A stretch of DNA of 64,000 nucleotides from Trinickia dabaoshanensis (GCF_002879885.1 NZ_PNYA01000037.1:1-64000), one strand, 5' to 3'; shown: positions 9,067-18,554, counted from the stretch's first letter. Notes: generated from the letters alone by a model not told the origin. Translations and numbers: made by a program.

Positions 9067-9693
9067 ATGCTGAAGATTTGGGGACGAGCGAACTCGGTCA
9101 ACGTACAAAAACTGCTCTGGTGCTGCGACGAGTTGGGCCTTCCGTTCGAGCGCGTGGACGCCGGCTTGCAGTTCGGCCGCGTCAACGATCCCGACTATCG
9201 GGAACTCAATCCCAACGGTCAGATCCCCACACTCGTGGACGGCACGTTCGTCCTCTGGGAGTCGAACTCGATTCTGCGCTATCTAGCGATGCAGTATGGC
9301 GCATCGAGCGCGCTGTATCCTTCCGATCCGAAGCTGCGTGCCAGCATCGATCGTTGGCTCGATTGGTCGCTCTCGAGCCTCGTGCCCGCGGAGCGCCCCG
9401 TATTCCTCACGCTCGTGCGCACGCCGCCCGAGCAGCGCGACATGGAAGCGCTCGCCGCGAACATGAAAACGCTCGTCGCTCGCTGGAAGGTCCTCGACGG
9501 CCATCTGCAAGGGCGCTTTCATCCCGAGGGCGACCGCTTCACGATCGCCGACATCGTGCTGGGCGCATTCGCGAAACGCTGGTTCGGGCTGGAGGGAATC
9601 GAGCGCCCACCGATGCCGAGCCTCGAACGCTGGTACCAACGGCTGACGCAGCGCGCCGCGTTCAAGAAGTACATCGATCTGCCTTTGACTTGA
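9067..9693 (+). CDS. Glutathione S-transferase family protein
   Basis: A cytosolic 208-residue GST. The N-terminal thioredoxin-fold half has IWGRANSVNVQKLLWCCDELG (active-site Ser/Asn region), LNPNGQIPTLVDG with the cis-proline, and WESNSILRYLA contacting the gamma-glutamyl group. The all-alpha C-terminal half includes FTIADIVLGAF, the N-capping box of the GST fold. A strong GGAGGA eight bases before the ATG at 9067 fixes the start. Its substrate is unknown. It converges with the hybrid kinase gene, leaving only 12 bp between them. Confidence 0.88.
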   Translation: MLKIWGRANSVNVQKLLWCCDELGLPFERVDAGLQFGRVNDPDYRELNPNGQIPTLVDGTFVLWESNSILRYLAMQYGASSALYPSDPKLRASIDRWLDWSLSSLVPAERPVFLTLVRTPPEQRDMEALAANMKTLVARWKVLDGHLQGRFHPEGDRFTIADIVLGAFAKRWFGLEGIERPPMPSLERWYQRLTQRAAFKKYIDLPLT

Positions 9694-9705
9694 GGCCGCG
9701 CGACG

Positions 9706-11292
9706 TCAATGCCCGGCGCGGCGCTCTCCCGCTTGCTCGAGCAGCGTATCGAGCAGCGGCAGTTGTACGGGCTTGGTCAAATGCAGATCGAAGCCCTGAT
9801 CGAGGGAGCGCGCAACGTCGCTCTCCTGACCGAAACCGGTCATCGCGGCAAAGCACGCATCGCCGAGGGCCTTCGTGCCTTTGAGTTGCCGCAAGACGGC
9901 GAAGCCGTCCGCACCGGGCATCGCGATATCGATGAGGGCGACGTCGATGCGCTCCGAGCGCTCGGCGGCGTCGAGCGCCTGCGCCCCGCTGTAGGCCACT
10001 TGAACGCGATGCCCCTTCATACGCAGCAGCATCGCCATGCTGTCGGCGGAATCGCAATTGTCGTCGACGACGAGCACGGCTAAGGCCCCCAGCTCGGCGT
10101 GCCCCGTCGAATCGCCGCGCATGCCTTCGTCGTTCGCGGCACCTTGCACCGCGTAAAGCGGCAGGCGCACGGTGAACGTGGCCCCGCGCCCGAGGCCCTC
10201 GCTCGCGGCCTCGATCGATCCGCCGTGCATCTCCACGAGCCAGCGGCACAGCGTCAGTCCGATCCCGAGACCGCTTTCCTTCCGCTCGAATCGATTGTCG
10301 GCCTGAACGAACAAATCGAAGATCGAATCGAGCGCTGCGGCATCGATGCCGCAGCCGTCGTCCGACACCCGCAAACGAGCGAACGCGCCCACCTTGTCGA
10401 TTTCGATGCCGATACGGCCGCCATGCTCAGAGAACTTCGAGGCATTGTTGAGCAAACCTTGCACGACTTGCACGAGCCGCGTGCCGTCGCCGTTGACCAT
10501 GATTCCCGTCGGCGGCACGTGGACTTCCACCGCTTGCTGACGCAACGCCACGTGCGGGCGAATCATCTCTATCGCGCGCACGACCACGTCCGAGAGCTCG
10601 ACCGGCTCCAAACGCAACGCCACTTTTCCGGTCGTCACGCGGCCGGCGTCGAGCAGGTCGTCGACGAGACGGGTCAAATGCGAAATTTGCCGATCGATCA
10701 TGTCGCGGCACTGACGCAGCGTGGGACTGACGAGCGGCTCGAGCATCATGACGCTCAGCGCGTTGCTGACCGGGGCGAGCGGATTGCGCAACTCGTGCGC
10801 GAGCGTCGCCAAGAATTCGTTCATGTGCTGGCTAGCGGCTTCGAGTTCGCGCAGCCGCTTGCGCTCCGTCATGTCTCGCGTGACTTTCGCGAAACCGCGC
10901 AGCCGCGGCCCGTCCTCGCTTGGCGTATAGACGGCTCGAATCACGACGTTGGCCCAGAACATCGTGCCGTCCTTGCGCACGCGCCAGCCTTCCTCTTCCA
11001 CCCGCCCCGTGCGCGCCGCCGCACTCAGTTCCGCCTCGGGCGTACCGTTGGCCACGTCGTCCGGCGGATAAAACATCGAGAAGTGCTGCCCCAGCACCTC
11101 CTGCGCCGTATAGCCCTTGATCTTCTCGGCGCCGCTGTTCCAACTGACGATGCAGCCGTCGGTGTCGAGCAGATAAATGGCGTAGTCCTGAACGGACTCG
11201 AGCAGAATCCGCAGACGTTCTTCTGACGTCACCGCCGGTTCGGGTGGCGAAGACAAGGGGTGGCGATCGCTGGCGAAGCTATCCGGACGCAT
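9706..11292 (-). CDS. Hybrid sensor histidine kinase (PAS-HisKA-HATPase-REC)
   Basis: About 528 residues from the ATG at 11292; the start is uncertain because no good Shine-Dalgarno is seen and a TTG further upstream is also open. A PAS domain (about residues 25-145: [19 protein letters not shown]...[16 protein letters not shown], then a PAC segment) leads to HisKA with [14 protein letters not shown], whose His is the phosphorylation site, and HATPase_c with DDGCGID and GLGIGLTL. The C-terminal receiver domain has VLVVDDN and acceptor Asp in [10 protein letters not shown]. No membrane segment is present, so it senses a cytosolic cue, perhaps redox or light through the PAS domain. A receiver-only protein is encoded 250 bp upstream on the same strand, a probable partner. 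Confidence 0.88.
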   Translation of the reverse strand: MRPDSFASDRHPLSSPPEPAVTSEERLRILLESVQDYAIYLLDTDGCIVSWNSGAEKIKGYTAQEVLGQHFSMFYPPDDVANGTPEAELSAAARTGRVEEEGWRVRKDGTMFWANVVIRAVYTPSEDGPRLRGFAKVTRDMTERKRLRELEAASQHMNEFLATLAHELRNPLAPVSNALSVMMLEPLVSPTLRQCRDMIDRQISHLTRLVDDLLDAGRVTTGKVALRLEPVELSDVVVRAIEMIRPHVALRQQAVEVHVPPTGIMVNGDGTRLVQVVQGLLNNASKFSEHGGRIGIEIDKVGAFARLRVSDDGCGIDAAALDSIFDLFVQADNRFERKESGLGIGLTLCRWLVEMHGGSIEAASEGLGRGATFTVRLPLYAVQGAANDEGMRGDSTGHAELGALAVLVVDDNCDSADSMAMLLRMKGHRVQVAYSGAQALDAAERSERIDVALIDIAMPGADGFAVLRQLKGTKALGDACFAAMTGFGQESDVARSLDQGFDLHLTKPVQLPLLDTLLEQAGERRAGH

Positions 11293-11544
11293 AACGGCGG
11301 CGTTTTCATTTTGGAAGAATGCGACACTGATTGCCGCTGGGAGAAGACAAAAGCACAACTCATGCCTAGCGATGGCACGTGCTTATGCAAGCGAGAGCGC
11401 AGCCCGCCGCGCGCGGGCCCCGCCCGCGCTTCATCGCCGAATTAGCCCAAGCAAGCAAAGTTCGGATGGATGTCTATCGTTGCGAGAGCAACTTTGACAT
11501 TCGCTTTTGCAAAAACTCCACCAGGAAACAACGCGTATCGACCG

Positions 11545-11955
11545 TCAACCGACGGCGCGCGTCGCGATCGCGTCGGCGAGCAACGACACCAGTTGCTCGG
11601 GCTCGGCGGGCTTTCTCATGAAGTGATGAAAGCCTTCACCGATACTTCGCAACCGGTAGGCTTCGTCCGTATGGCCCGTGAGCGCCACCGCCACGGCGGG
11701 CGGGCGGTCGTTGCGGATTTCGTCGTCGCGCAGCCGTTGGATCAGGTAAAACCCGTCCATCGCCGGCAAGTCGATATCGCACACCACGGCGTCCGGCGCC
11801 ACTTTGAGCGCGGCTTCCACCCCTTCCTCGGCATCGGCGGCGGCCACGACACGTGCGCCCTCGGATTCGAGCATCATCGCAAGCGACTCTCTACTGGACG
11901 GGTCGTCTTCAACGACGACCACCGTCATCTGTTCGAGTCTCATCAGTCCGTTCAT
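11545..11955 (-). CDS. Single-domain response regulator
   Basis: A 136-residue CheY-like receiver without an output domain: acidic pair in VVVVEDDPSSRE, acceptor Asp in AVVCDIDLPAMDGF, Thr in VALTGHT and Lys in FMRKPAEP. It lies upstream of the hybrid kinase on the same strand and probably takes part in the same phosphorelay. Internal ATG codons at 11943 and 11928 are also possible starts; the first two carry extra residues before the receiver fold. Confidence 0.85.
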   Translation of the reverse strand: MNGLMRLEQMTVVVVEDDPSSRESLAMMLESEGARVVAAADAEEGVEAALKVAPDAVVCDIDLPAMDGFYLIQRLRDDEIRNDRPPAVAVALTGHTDEAYRLRSIGEGFHHFMRKPAEPEQLVSLLADAIATRAVG

Positions 11956-12265
11956 ACCCTTTGTTGTCGCTATCGATACTTACGCCAGCTCCTCGGACCG
12001 TTTCACCCTCGCGGAAGTTGCATGCGAGATTCGGTCGCGGCCCATGCATCGGCTGATGGCCGATACCTGAGCCCGGAATCGCGGCGGACGATACCACGCC
12101 GTTAAGTTACGACGATGAAATTCCCGGTAAGAGCCAAAAACGTGCGCGCGACCCGCCGATGGCGCTTGCGGACGGTCAAATGTCCGAGGAAGCAGAGGCC
12201 CGCCCTCGCAATCCCTGCGCGCCCGTCGCTGCCGGGGCGGCACTGCCTCACGTTACAATCCGCGC

Positions 12266-13072
12266 ATGCCGAAAACCCCCGCCTCCGAGCCCAACGAATA
12301 CACCGTCGACGAACTCGCCCGCGTCGCTGGTGCAACCGTTCGCAATATTCGCGCTTACCAGGATCGGGAATTACTCGCACCTCCGACCAAGCGGGGGCGC
12401 GTCGCCGTATACGACGATACTCACGTCGCGCGGCTTACGCTGATCAATCATCTGCTGGCACGCGGGTATACGCTCGCGAACATCCAAGATTTGATTCAAG
12501 CGATCGAAGAAGGCCACGATTTGCGCTCGATTCTCGGCCTCGAAAGCGCGATCGGTTCGCGCTGGTCGCACGAACGAGCTCAAACGTATACGCTCGCCGC
12601 GCTCGCCAAAATGTTCGGCGACGTCTCGCCTATTCGATTGGCCAAAGCGCTCAAATTGGGCCTGCTCGAACGGGACGGGACCCGATTCGTCGCGCGCAGC
12701 CCCGCCGTCGTCAATGCCGGCGCGGCCCTCGTCAAAGAGGGCGTCCCGCCCGGCGATTTGCTCGAAGCCGTACGCCTCTCGCGCCCGCACTTCGAACAAG
12801 TGGCCAAGGCACTCGTCGATTTGGTCGTCCGGCGCCTCGATCGCTACGAGCAAGACGCCCTTCCTCCGCCCGCGGACGTGCCCGCACTCGTCGATGCGAT
12901 CTGGCGCCTGCGTCCGCTTGCGATGGTGCTCGTCGAAAGCGAAATGAACCGCGCGCTGGAAGAAGCCTCGGAAGGCTATCTCGCCGATCGGGTATCCGCC
13001 ATCCTCGACAAACGCCTCGATCGCGCAACGGCAACCGGCGCGCGACGCACGCGCCGCAAACGCTCAGGTTGA
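12266..13072 (+). CDS. MerR family transcriptional regulator
   Basis: A 268-residue protein whose N-terminus is a MerR winged helix (YTVDELARVAGATVRNIRAYQDRELLAPP, then GRVAVYDDTHVARLTLINHLLARGYTLANI). The remaining 190 residues form an effector domain without the Cys pattern of metal sensors, so a small organic ligand is likely. It precedes the monooxygenase operon in the same direction by 230 bp and is probably its regulator. There is no Shine-Dalgarno; a TACAAT hexamer ends six bases before the ATG, which suggests a leaderless transcript. Confidence 0.82.
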   Translation: MPKTPASEPNEYTVDELARVAGATVRNIRAYQDRELLAPPTKRGRVAVYDDTHVARLTLINHLLARGYTLANIQDLIQAIEEGHDLRSILGLESAIGSRWSHERAQTYTLAALAKMFGDVSPIRLAKALKLGLLERDGTRFVARSPAVVNAGAALVKEGVPPGDLLEAVRLSRPHFEQVAKALVDLVVRRLDRYEQDALPPPADVPALVDAIWRLRPLAMVLVESEMNRALEEASEGYLADRVSAILDKRLDRATATGARRTRRKRSG

Positions 13073-13258
13073 CTTCGCCTCCCCTGCTTCATGCCGGTTT
13101 TTCCCTCACGATCAGTGCCTTGGCGACGGCCGATTCGCTTCGCAACGTTTGAATATCGCTCCGCGAGCCTTGACCGGCCGGCCTGCGCGATATCGCGCGC
13201 GTTCATAGAATTTCGCGTCTAAATGCATCCTTGAACAGCGGTGCGGCGCATCGTATCT

Positions 13259-13276
13259 TTACATCGATCAATGTAA
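13259..13276. promoter_or_regulatory. Dyad TTACAT-N6-ATGTAA upstream of the monooxygenase operon
   Basis: A perfect 6-bp inverted repeat spanning 18 bp, 28 bp before the monooxygenase start. Its size and place fit a MerR-type operator within an elongated promoter spacer, and a MerR gene lies directly upstream. Binding is inferred. Confidence 0.45.
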
Positions 13277-13304
13277 CGATAGACGCCAATCAGGGAGGGC
13301 GCGG

Positions 13305-14852
13305 ATGGAGACGGTCGACGTTGCCATCATCGGATCGGGCTTTGCCGGACTCGGCATGGCCATTCGCCTCAAGCAAGCCGGCACGCACGATTTTCTAGTC
13401 ATGGAAAAGGCCGATTCGATCGGCGGCACCTGGCGCGACAATCACTATCCGGGCTGTGCTTGCGACGTGCAATCGCACGTCTACTCGTTCTCGTTCGCGC
13501 CGAATCCGCACTGGACGCGCATGTTCGCGCCACAGCCCGAAATTCGCGCCTACCTGCAAGCATGCGCCGAGCGCTTCGGCATCGAACCGCATCTACGTTT
13601 CGGCAAGGCGCTCTCGCAGGCCACCTACGACGAGACCGCGCAACGCTGGCGGTTGCGCTTTGCCGACGGCACGCGTGTGAACGCGCGCGTGCTGGTGTCG
13701 GGGATGGGCGGGCTTTCACGCGCGGCGCTGCCCGACATCGCCGGGCTCGATTCGTTCGAGGGCAAGACGTTTCATTCCCAGCAATGGGACCACGCGTATT
13801 GCCTCGACGGCAAACGCGTTGCCGTCATCGGCACGGGGGCCAGCGCGATTCAATTCGTGCCGCGGATCGCGCCGCGCGTCGCGCGGTTGTCGCTTTTTCA
13901 ACGCACGCCGCCTTGGATCATGCCGAAGCCCGATCGCTCGGTGACACGCGCCGAGCGTTGGCTGTTCGAACATGTGCCCGCCACGCAAAAGCTCGTTCGC
14001 GCGGGTTTGTATTGGCAACTCGAATCGCGCGCGCTCGGATTTTCCGTGCATCCGGCATTGATGAAGCAAGTTCAAAAGCTGGCCATGAAACACCTGCGGC
14101 GGCAAGTTCCGGATGCGAAGCTGCGCCGCACGCTCGAGCCGAACTACACCATCGGCTGCAAGCGCGTGCTGATATCGAACGACTACTACCCGGCACTCGC
14201 GCGTTCGAACGTCGAGGTCGTCACGTCGACGATCGTACGAATCGCCCCCGACGGTGTCGTTACCGGCGACGGCACGCTCCATCGCGCGGACTGCTTGATT
14301 TACGGCACCGGCTTTCATGTCACCGATCCATTCCCGCGCGGCCTCGTGCGAGGCCGCGGCGGCGTGGACATCGTCGATGTCTGGCGCGACGGCGCGCACG
14401 CTTACCTGGGCACGACGCTGCCGGGATTTCCGAACTTCTTCATGATCGTGGGCCCGAACACGGGCCTTGGCCACCATTCGATGGTCTTCATGATCGAATC
14501 GCAGATCGAATACATCCTGGGCGCGCTGCGCGCCATGCGAGACGAGCGCGCCGATGCGATCGAAGTCAGAGGTAGCATCGAGCGTGCATACAACGAACGC
14601 ATTCAGAGGAAGTTGTCCCATGCCATTTGGTCGACGGGAGGATGCAATAGCTGGTATCTCGATCCCAAGACCGGCAAGAACACGACGCTGTGGCCGGGAT
14701 TCGCCTGGCGCTTTCGCCAGGCCACGAAGCGCTTTCGCATGACCGACTATCTCGCCTACGCCGAGGTGGACGACAGGCAAGCAGATACCGGCGCGCCCGA
14801 GCCCGATGGCGCACCGGCCGCCGTCGCCCACCCTACGGCCCACTCCGCATAG
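13305..14852 (+). CDS. Flavin-containing monooxygenase, Baeyer-Villiger type
   Basis: A 515-residue FAD- and NADPH-binding enzyme. FAD fingerprint AIIGSGFAGLGMAIRL at about residue 6; second Rossmann motif VAVIGTGASAIQFVP for NADPH at about 176. Between them FEGKTFHSQQWDH closely matches the Baeyer-Villiger fingerprint FxGxxxHxxxW(P/D). It would insert oxygen into a ketone, giving an ester or lactone, and the operon's alpha/beta hydrolase could then act on the product. GGGAGG lies before the ATG. It heads a four-gene operon; the SDR gene starts 11 bp later. Confidence 0.86.
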   Translation: METVDVAIIGSGFAGLGMAIRLKQAGTHDFLVMEKADSIGGTWRDNHYPGCACDVQSHVYSFSFAPNPHWTRMFAPQPEIRAYLQACAERFGIEPHLRFGKALSQATYDETAQRWRLRFADGTRVNARVLVSGMGGLSRAALPDIAGLDSFEGKTFHSQQWDHAYCLDGKRVAVIGTGASAIQFVPRIAPRVARLSLFQRTPPWIMPKPDRSVTRAERWLFEHVPATQKLVRAGLYWQLESRALGFSVHPALMKQVQKLAMKHLRRQVPDAKLRRTLEPNYTIGCKRVLISNDYYPALARSNVEVVTSTIVRIAPDGVVTGDGTLHRADCLIYGTGFHVTDPFPRGLVRGRGGVDIVDVWRDGAHAYLGTTLPGFPNFFMIVGPNTGLGHHSMVFMIESQIEYILGALRAMRDERADAIEVRGSIERAYNERIQRKLSHAIWSTGGCNSWYLDPKTGKNTTLWPGFAWRFRQATKRFRMTDYLAYAEVDDRQADTGAPEPDGAPAAVAHPTAHSA

Positions 14853-14863
14853 GAACGCGCATC

Positions 14864-15787
14864 GTGAAAACCTTCAACGACAAAGTCGCGGCGATCACGG
14901 GGGCGTCGTCCGGCATAGGGCGGGCCCTGGCCTTGGCGCTGGCGCGGCAAGGATGCCATCTCGCCCTCTCCGATGTGGATGCACGCGCGCTGGCCGAGAC
15001 GGCCGCTTTGGCCGAAGCCGCCGCGTGCTCGGCCGATGCGGCGAGCCCGGCTGGCGTGCGCGTGACGACTTCGGTCGTCGACGTGGCCGAGCGCGCGGCC
15101 ATGCTCGAGTGGGCGCGTGCAACGCATGAACAGCATGGGCGCGTGAATTTGATATTCAACAACGCCGGCGTCGCGCTTTCGAGCACGGTGGAAGGCATGG
15201 CCTACGAGGATCTCGAATGGATCGTCTCCATCAATTTTTGGGGCGTCGTACACGGTACGAAAGCGTTTCTTCCGTATTTGAAGGCCTCGGGCGACGGGCA
15301 TATCGTCAACACGTCGAGCGTGTTCGGCCTGTTCTCGCAGCCCGGCATGAGCGCCTATAACGCGACGAAGTTCGCCGTGCGCGGCTTCACCGAATCGCTG
15401 CGCGAAGAGCTCGATATGCTGCGATGCGGGGTGTCCGCCACGTGCGTTCACCCGGGCGGCATCCGCACCAACATCGCTCGCACGAGCCGCATTTCATCGA
15501 ATATGTGCGGCTTCCTCATCGAAGACGACCGGCAAGGCCGGCGCGACTTCGAGCGGCTTTTCATCACGAGCGCGGAGCAGGCTGCCCGCGCGATTCTCGA
15601 CGGCGTGCGGCATAACCGGCGCCGCGTGCTGATCGGGCGCGATGCGCACGCGGCCGACTGGCTGGCACGCATACTGCCGTCGGCCTATCAAGCACTCGTT
15701 GTTCGATCGGCGCTGCGCATGAGTCGCGCCGCGCGCAAGCGCGCCTCACGCGCGCACGCCGCCACCATGGAGAACGAACTGCCATGA
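14864..15787 (+). CDS. Short-chain dehydrogenase/reductase
   Basis: A 307-residue SDR: ITGASSGIGRALALALARQG (NAD(P) binding), NNAG, catalytic Ser in NTSSVFG, and YNATK holding the Tyr and Lys. A C-terminal extension of about 60 residues is rich in Arg and hydrophobic residues, as in SDRs found with Baeyer-Villiger monooxygenases. The GTG at 14864 was chosen because it follows the monooxygenase stop by 11 bp and starts exactly at the fold; longer starts lie inside the upstream gene. It ends in an ATGA overlap with the next gene. Likely role: alcohol-to-ketone oxidation ahead of the monooxygenase. Confidence 0.85.
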   Translation: MKTFNDKVAAITGASSGIGRALALALARQGCHLALSDVDARALAETAALAEAAACSADAASPAGVRVTTSVVDVAERAAMLEWARATHEQHGRVNLIFNNAGVALSSTVEGMAYEDLEWIVSINFWGVVHGTKAFLPYLKASGDGHIVNTSSVFGLFSQPGMSAYNATKFAVRGFTESLREELDMLRCGVSATCVHPGGIRTNIARTSRISSNMCGFLIEDDRQGRRDFERLFITSAEQAARAILDGVRHNRRRVLIGRDAHAADWLARILPSAYQALVVRSALRMSRAARKRASRAHAATMENELP

Positions 15788-16671
15788 CGATGCCCGTACG
15801 CCGCGATTTGCGGTTCCCCCTGCCCTCCGAGCGCGCGTGCGACTGGCATGCGTTGGGCCCCTACGTCACGCATTTCTTCAACGCGTTGTCGCTGCTCTTT
15901 CCGGCCGGCGAGCGCTACTTCATCGATAGCGTGCGTTACTATCGCGACCGTATCGAAGACCCCGAACTGAAGAAGCAGGTGCTGGGCTTCATCGGACAGG
16001 AAGCCATGCACACGCGCGAGCATATCGAGTACAACGAAACGCTCAAAGCCGCGGGACTACCCGCCGCGCACCTCGAGAAGTATGTCGTGAGGCTGCTCGA
16101 TTTCGGGCGCAGAAATGCACCGCACTCGGTCCAACTCGCTCAAACCGTCGCACTCGAACACTACACCGCCATGCTGGCCGGCATGCTGTTGGACGACGAG
16201 ACGCGGATCGCAAGCGGCGTTCCCATCTACGCGCAACTGTGGACATGGCATGCGCTCGAGGAGACCGAGCATAAGGCCGTCTCGTTCGACGTTTGGAATG
16301 CCGTCATGAGACCGGGACTGAAGCGATACCTGATAAGAGCCGCCGCGATGTTGCAGATCACGCTGATGTTCTGGACGATCGTGTTTTGGTTTCACACCCG
16401 CTTGCTGATCGCCGACCGGCATCGAGGCGGTCACGTGCGAGGCATCTGGACCCTGATGCGCTTTCTATTCGGACGGCGCGGCGTGTTTCCGACCATCGCC
16501 CTCGATTGGTTGCGCTTTTTCAAGCCCAGCTTCCATCCGTGGGACCACGACAATCGCAGCCAGCTCGCGCGCATCGATTCCGTCGTCGCCGCCGTCGAAG
16601 CGGCGGGCGGCCGCGATAAGCCGAGCGCGGTGCGGGCCCGCATGATGGCGCGATCGCAAAAATCGGCATGA
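15784..16671 (+). CDS. Predicted metal-dependent hydrolase (PF10118, ferritin-like)
   Basis: A 295-residue helical protein of the PF10118 family. Metal-ligand candidates appear in helices as GQEAMHTREHIEYN, ALEHYTAML and ALEETEHKAVSFD, a diiron or dimetal pattern. A hydrophobic helix near residues 195-210 (LQITLMFWTIVFWF) suggests membrane contact. The function of this family is not established. Overlaps of four bases with the genes on both sides show translational coupling, so it belongs to the same pathway as the monooxygenase and SDR. Confidence 0.8.
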   Translation: MTMPVRRDLRFPLPSERACDWHALGPYVTHFFNALSLLFPAGERYFIDSVRYYRDRIEDPELKKQVLGFIGQEAMHTREHIEYNETLKAAGLPAAHLEKYVVRLLDFGRRNAPHSVQLAQTVALEHYTAMLAGMLLDDETRIASGVPIYAQLWTWHALEETEHKAVSFDVWNAVMRPGLKRYLIRAAAMLQITLMFWTIVFWFHTRLLIADRHRGGHVRGIWTLMRFLFGRRGVFPTIALDWLRFFKPSFHPWDHDNRSQLARIDSVVAAVEAAGGRDKPSAVRARMMARSQKSA

Positions 16672-17639
16672 CGCAGGCAGGTGCCATCGATCGTGCGCAT
16701 CGCGCCTGCGAGACGCTGACGGTGCCATCGGGCGACGTGAGTCTCGCCGTCTATGCGAGCGGACCGCCGGATGCGCCGTGCATCGTGCTCGTGCACGGCT
16801 ACCCCGATTCCGCGCGCGTGTGGGACGCCGTGCGCGCGCGGCTCGATAACCGCTTTCGCGTGATTGTTTATGACGTACGCGGTGCGGGCGCCTCGTCGGC
16901 GCCTGCGACACTCGCTGGTTACCGTCTGGAACACTTGGCTTGCGACCTCGCCGCCGTTGCCGACGCGACGTGCGGCGCGAGGCCGTTTCATCTCGTAGGA
17001 CACGATTGGGGATCGGTGCAAAGCTGGGAATCCGTAACGAGCCCGGCGTTCGATGGACGCATCGCTTCCTTCACGTCGATCTCCGGGCCTTCGCTCGATT
17101 ACGCGGGCGTCTTGCTGCGCGAGAGCAATCGATGGAAGTCCGCGCGCGCTCTCTTTGCAAGCATGCGGCAGATGCTCCAATCCACCTATATCTATTTCTT
17201 TCTGCTGCCGCGGCTGCCCGAATTTGCTTGGCGCCGGCTGTGGGCTCCGACCTGGACGCTCTGGCTTCGAGCGACCGAGGGCTTGAGTACGACGGCCGAC
17301 CCGGCCCTATTGCGCAATGCGATCAATGGGCTCGGGCTGTATCGCGCTAATTTCGTCGAGCGGCTGCGCAAGCCTCGCGCACGCGCTACCCATACGCCCG
17401 TGCAGTTCATCGTGCCGATGCGCGATCGCTATGTGGGCCCGTCGTTATCCACGGGCTTGGATCGCTGGCTCGGCCCGCATCGCCGGATCGAACTCGACGC
17501 GACGCATTGGGTGTTGCTCAGTCACGCCGACGCCGTCGCGCGAACGGTCATCGAATTTATCGACGAAATCCCGCCGCGCGACGCCCCGCTGACGCGGACA
17601 ATCAGTTCGGTTGCGCCCCCGGGCTTTTCCACAAATTGA
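16668..17639 (+). CDS. Alpha/beta hydrolase with Asp nucleophile (epoxide hydrolase/dehalogenase-like)
   Basis: A 323-residue alpha/beta hydrolase: oxyanion loop VLVHGYPDSARVW and nucleophile elbow GHDWGS, where the Asp replaces the Ser of esterases as in epoxide hydrolases and haloalkane dehalogenases. A cap region follows, and the catalytic His is probably in DATHWVLLSHAD. The ATG overlaps the previous stop by four bases, making it the last gene of the monooxygenase operon. Its 3' end overlaps the convergent lipoprotein gene by 38 bp. The Asp nucleophile argues against a simple esterase acting on the lactone. Confidence 0.82.
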   Translation: MTQAGAIDRAHRACETLTVPSGDVSLAVYASGPPDAPCIVLVHGYPDSARVWDAVRARLDNRFRVIVYDVRGAGASSAPATLAGYRLEHLACDLAAVADATCGARPFHLVGHDWGSVQSWESVTSPAFDGRIASFTSISGPSLDYAGVLLRESNRWKSARALFASMRQMLQSTYIYFFLLPRLPEFAWRRLWAPTWTLWLRATEGLSTTADPALLRNAINGLGLYRANFVERLRKPRARATHTPVQFIVPMRDRYVGPSLSTGLDRWLGPHRRIELDATHWVLLSHADAVARTVIEFIDEIPPRDAPLTRTISSVAPPGFSTN

Positions 17640-18144
17640 ATTCGAACGATTGGAACAACTGAAAGCGCTCCTCGGCACTCGTGCAAACCGTGCCTTCGGC
17701 CGCCCTCATCGCCGCCGCGTCGAATGACGGGTTCCCGCCCGATTCCGCCAACGTCAGTTGCTTGACGATGTTCGGCGGCCACACGGTGATGCGGACGATG
17801 ACCGTTCCGGTCTGGTGGGCCCGCTGCGCATCGATGGGATATTCGGGGAGCGGGATATGGCAGGTGACCTGCTTGCCTGCCACCTCCTTCGTGACCACGC
17901 GTTCGTGCAGCGGGGCCGACGAGGGCAAAGACGCGGCCGGTGCCGGCAGAGCGAGGCTAGGCGACGGGTCCGCACTCGGCAAAGCTTGCCCCGAATGCGC
18001 CGGGGCCGGCGGAGACAGCGCTTGCGATGCGCAGACCGGCATGCGCTGACCGAGTCGAAATTGAACGGGACATTGATCCGAGTCGCGGATGCTGGCGCAA
18101 CCGGTAAGGATCAAAGCTGCGGCGATGCATGCTGTTTTCTTCAT
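17602..18144 (-). CDS. Lipoprotein with TonB-type C-terminal domain
   Basis: A 180-residue lipoprotein: signal peptide with lipobox LTGC at about residues 13-16, a Pro/Ala/Ser-rich linker (about 40-80), and a C-terminal TonB-like domain (LPEYPIDAQRAHQTGTVIVRITVWP...SFDAAAMRAAEGTVC). The TonB C-terminal fold binds outer-membrane or peptidoglycan partners, but a lipid anchor in place of an N-terminal membrane helix means it cannot energise TonB receptors in the usual way. Two Cys residues (CHIPLP and GTVC) could form a disulphide. It converges on the hydrolase gene. Confidence 0.75.
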   Translation of the reverse strand: MKKTACIAAALILTGCASIRDSDQCPVQFRLGQRMPVCASQALSPPAPAHSGQALPSADPSPSLALPAPAASLPSSAPLHERVVTKEVAGKQVTCHIPLPEYPIDAQRAHQTGTVIVRITVWPPNIVKQLTLAESGGNPSFDAAAMRAAEGTVCTSAEERFQLFQSFEFNLWKSPGAQPN

Positions 18145-18473
18145 TTTTCGTTCGATTTGGGCAATGGTGACATGCAGTCGACGAGCCTACAGTCGATGCG
18201 CGCCTGTAGTTAACGGCAACCGAACGAACAATCTTTAGGGTTTCTCGAGGGAAGAATATCTATCAATTATTCAATACGACCTCAATTTCATCGATTCATT
18301 CATGGCACAAAATCGATCGAATCAAAAAGCCCATATTGGGATCGAACTCCCCCAATGGGGACGATTCGAACTCGCATCACCAGTGTCATCGGTCGGGTAT
18401 CCATACCAGAGCCATGCGTGCGGACATCGCCGGCGCGGCTACGAACCGTCCTAGGATCGATAGCTGAATTCAA

Positions 18474-18503
18474 TTGGCAAGGCCGAGCCCACCCAACTTA
18501 AAT
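18474..18503 (+). promoter_or_regulatory. Sigma70-type promoter candidate for the DUF3562 gene
   Basis: TTGGCA (five of six matches to TTGACA) is followed after 18 bp by TTAAAT as the -10. Transcription would start near 18510, leaving a leader of about 45 nt that contains the hairpin at 18526. Confidence 0.4.
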
Positions 18504-18525
18504 AACGAGACGCGCCCGGGGCATA

Positions 18526-18554
18526 CGATCTCCGTGCGCCTCCCACGGAGATCG
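18526..18554 (+). promoter_or_regulatory. Perfect 11-bp hairpin sequestering the DUF3562 Shine-Dalgarno
   Basis: CGATCTCCGTG pairs perfectly with CACGGAGATCG across a seven-base loop (18537-18543). The 3' arm contains the GGAG at 18547-18550, six bases before the ATG at 18557, so the folded RNA would hide the ribosome-binding site. It could act as a translational switch or RNA thermometer; as DNA it could also be an operator. Confidence 0.55.

Noticed and set aside
18330-18385. GATCGAACTCCC and GATTCGAACTCG stretches resembling reversed tRNA T-arms
   Set aside because: No matching T-stem, anticodon arm, acceptor stem or CCA end could be built on either strand.
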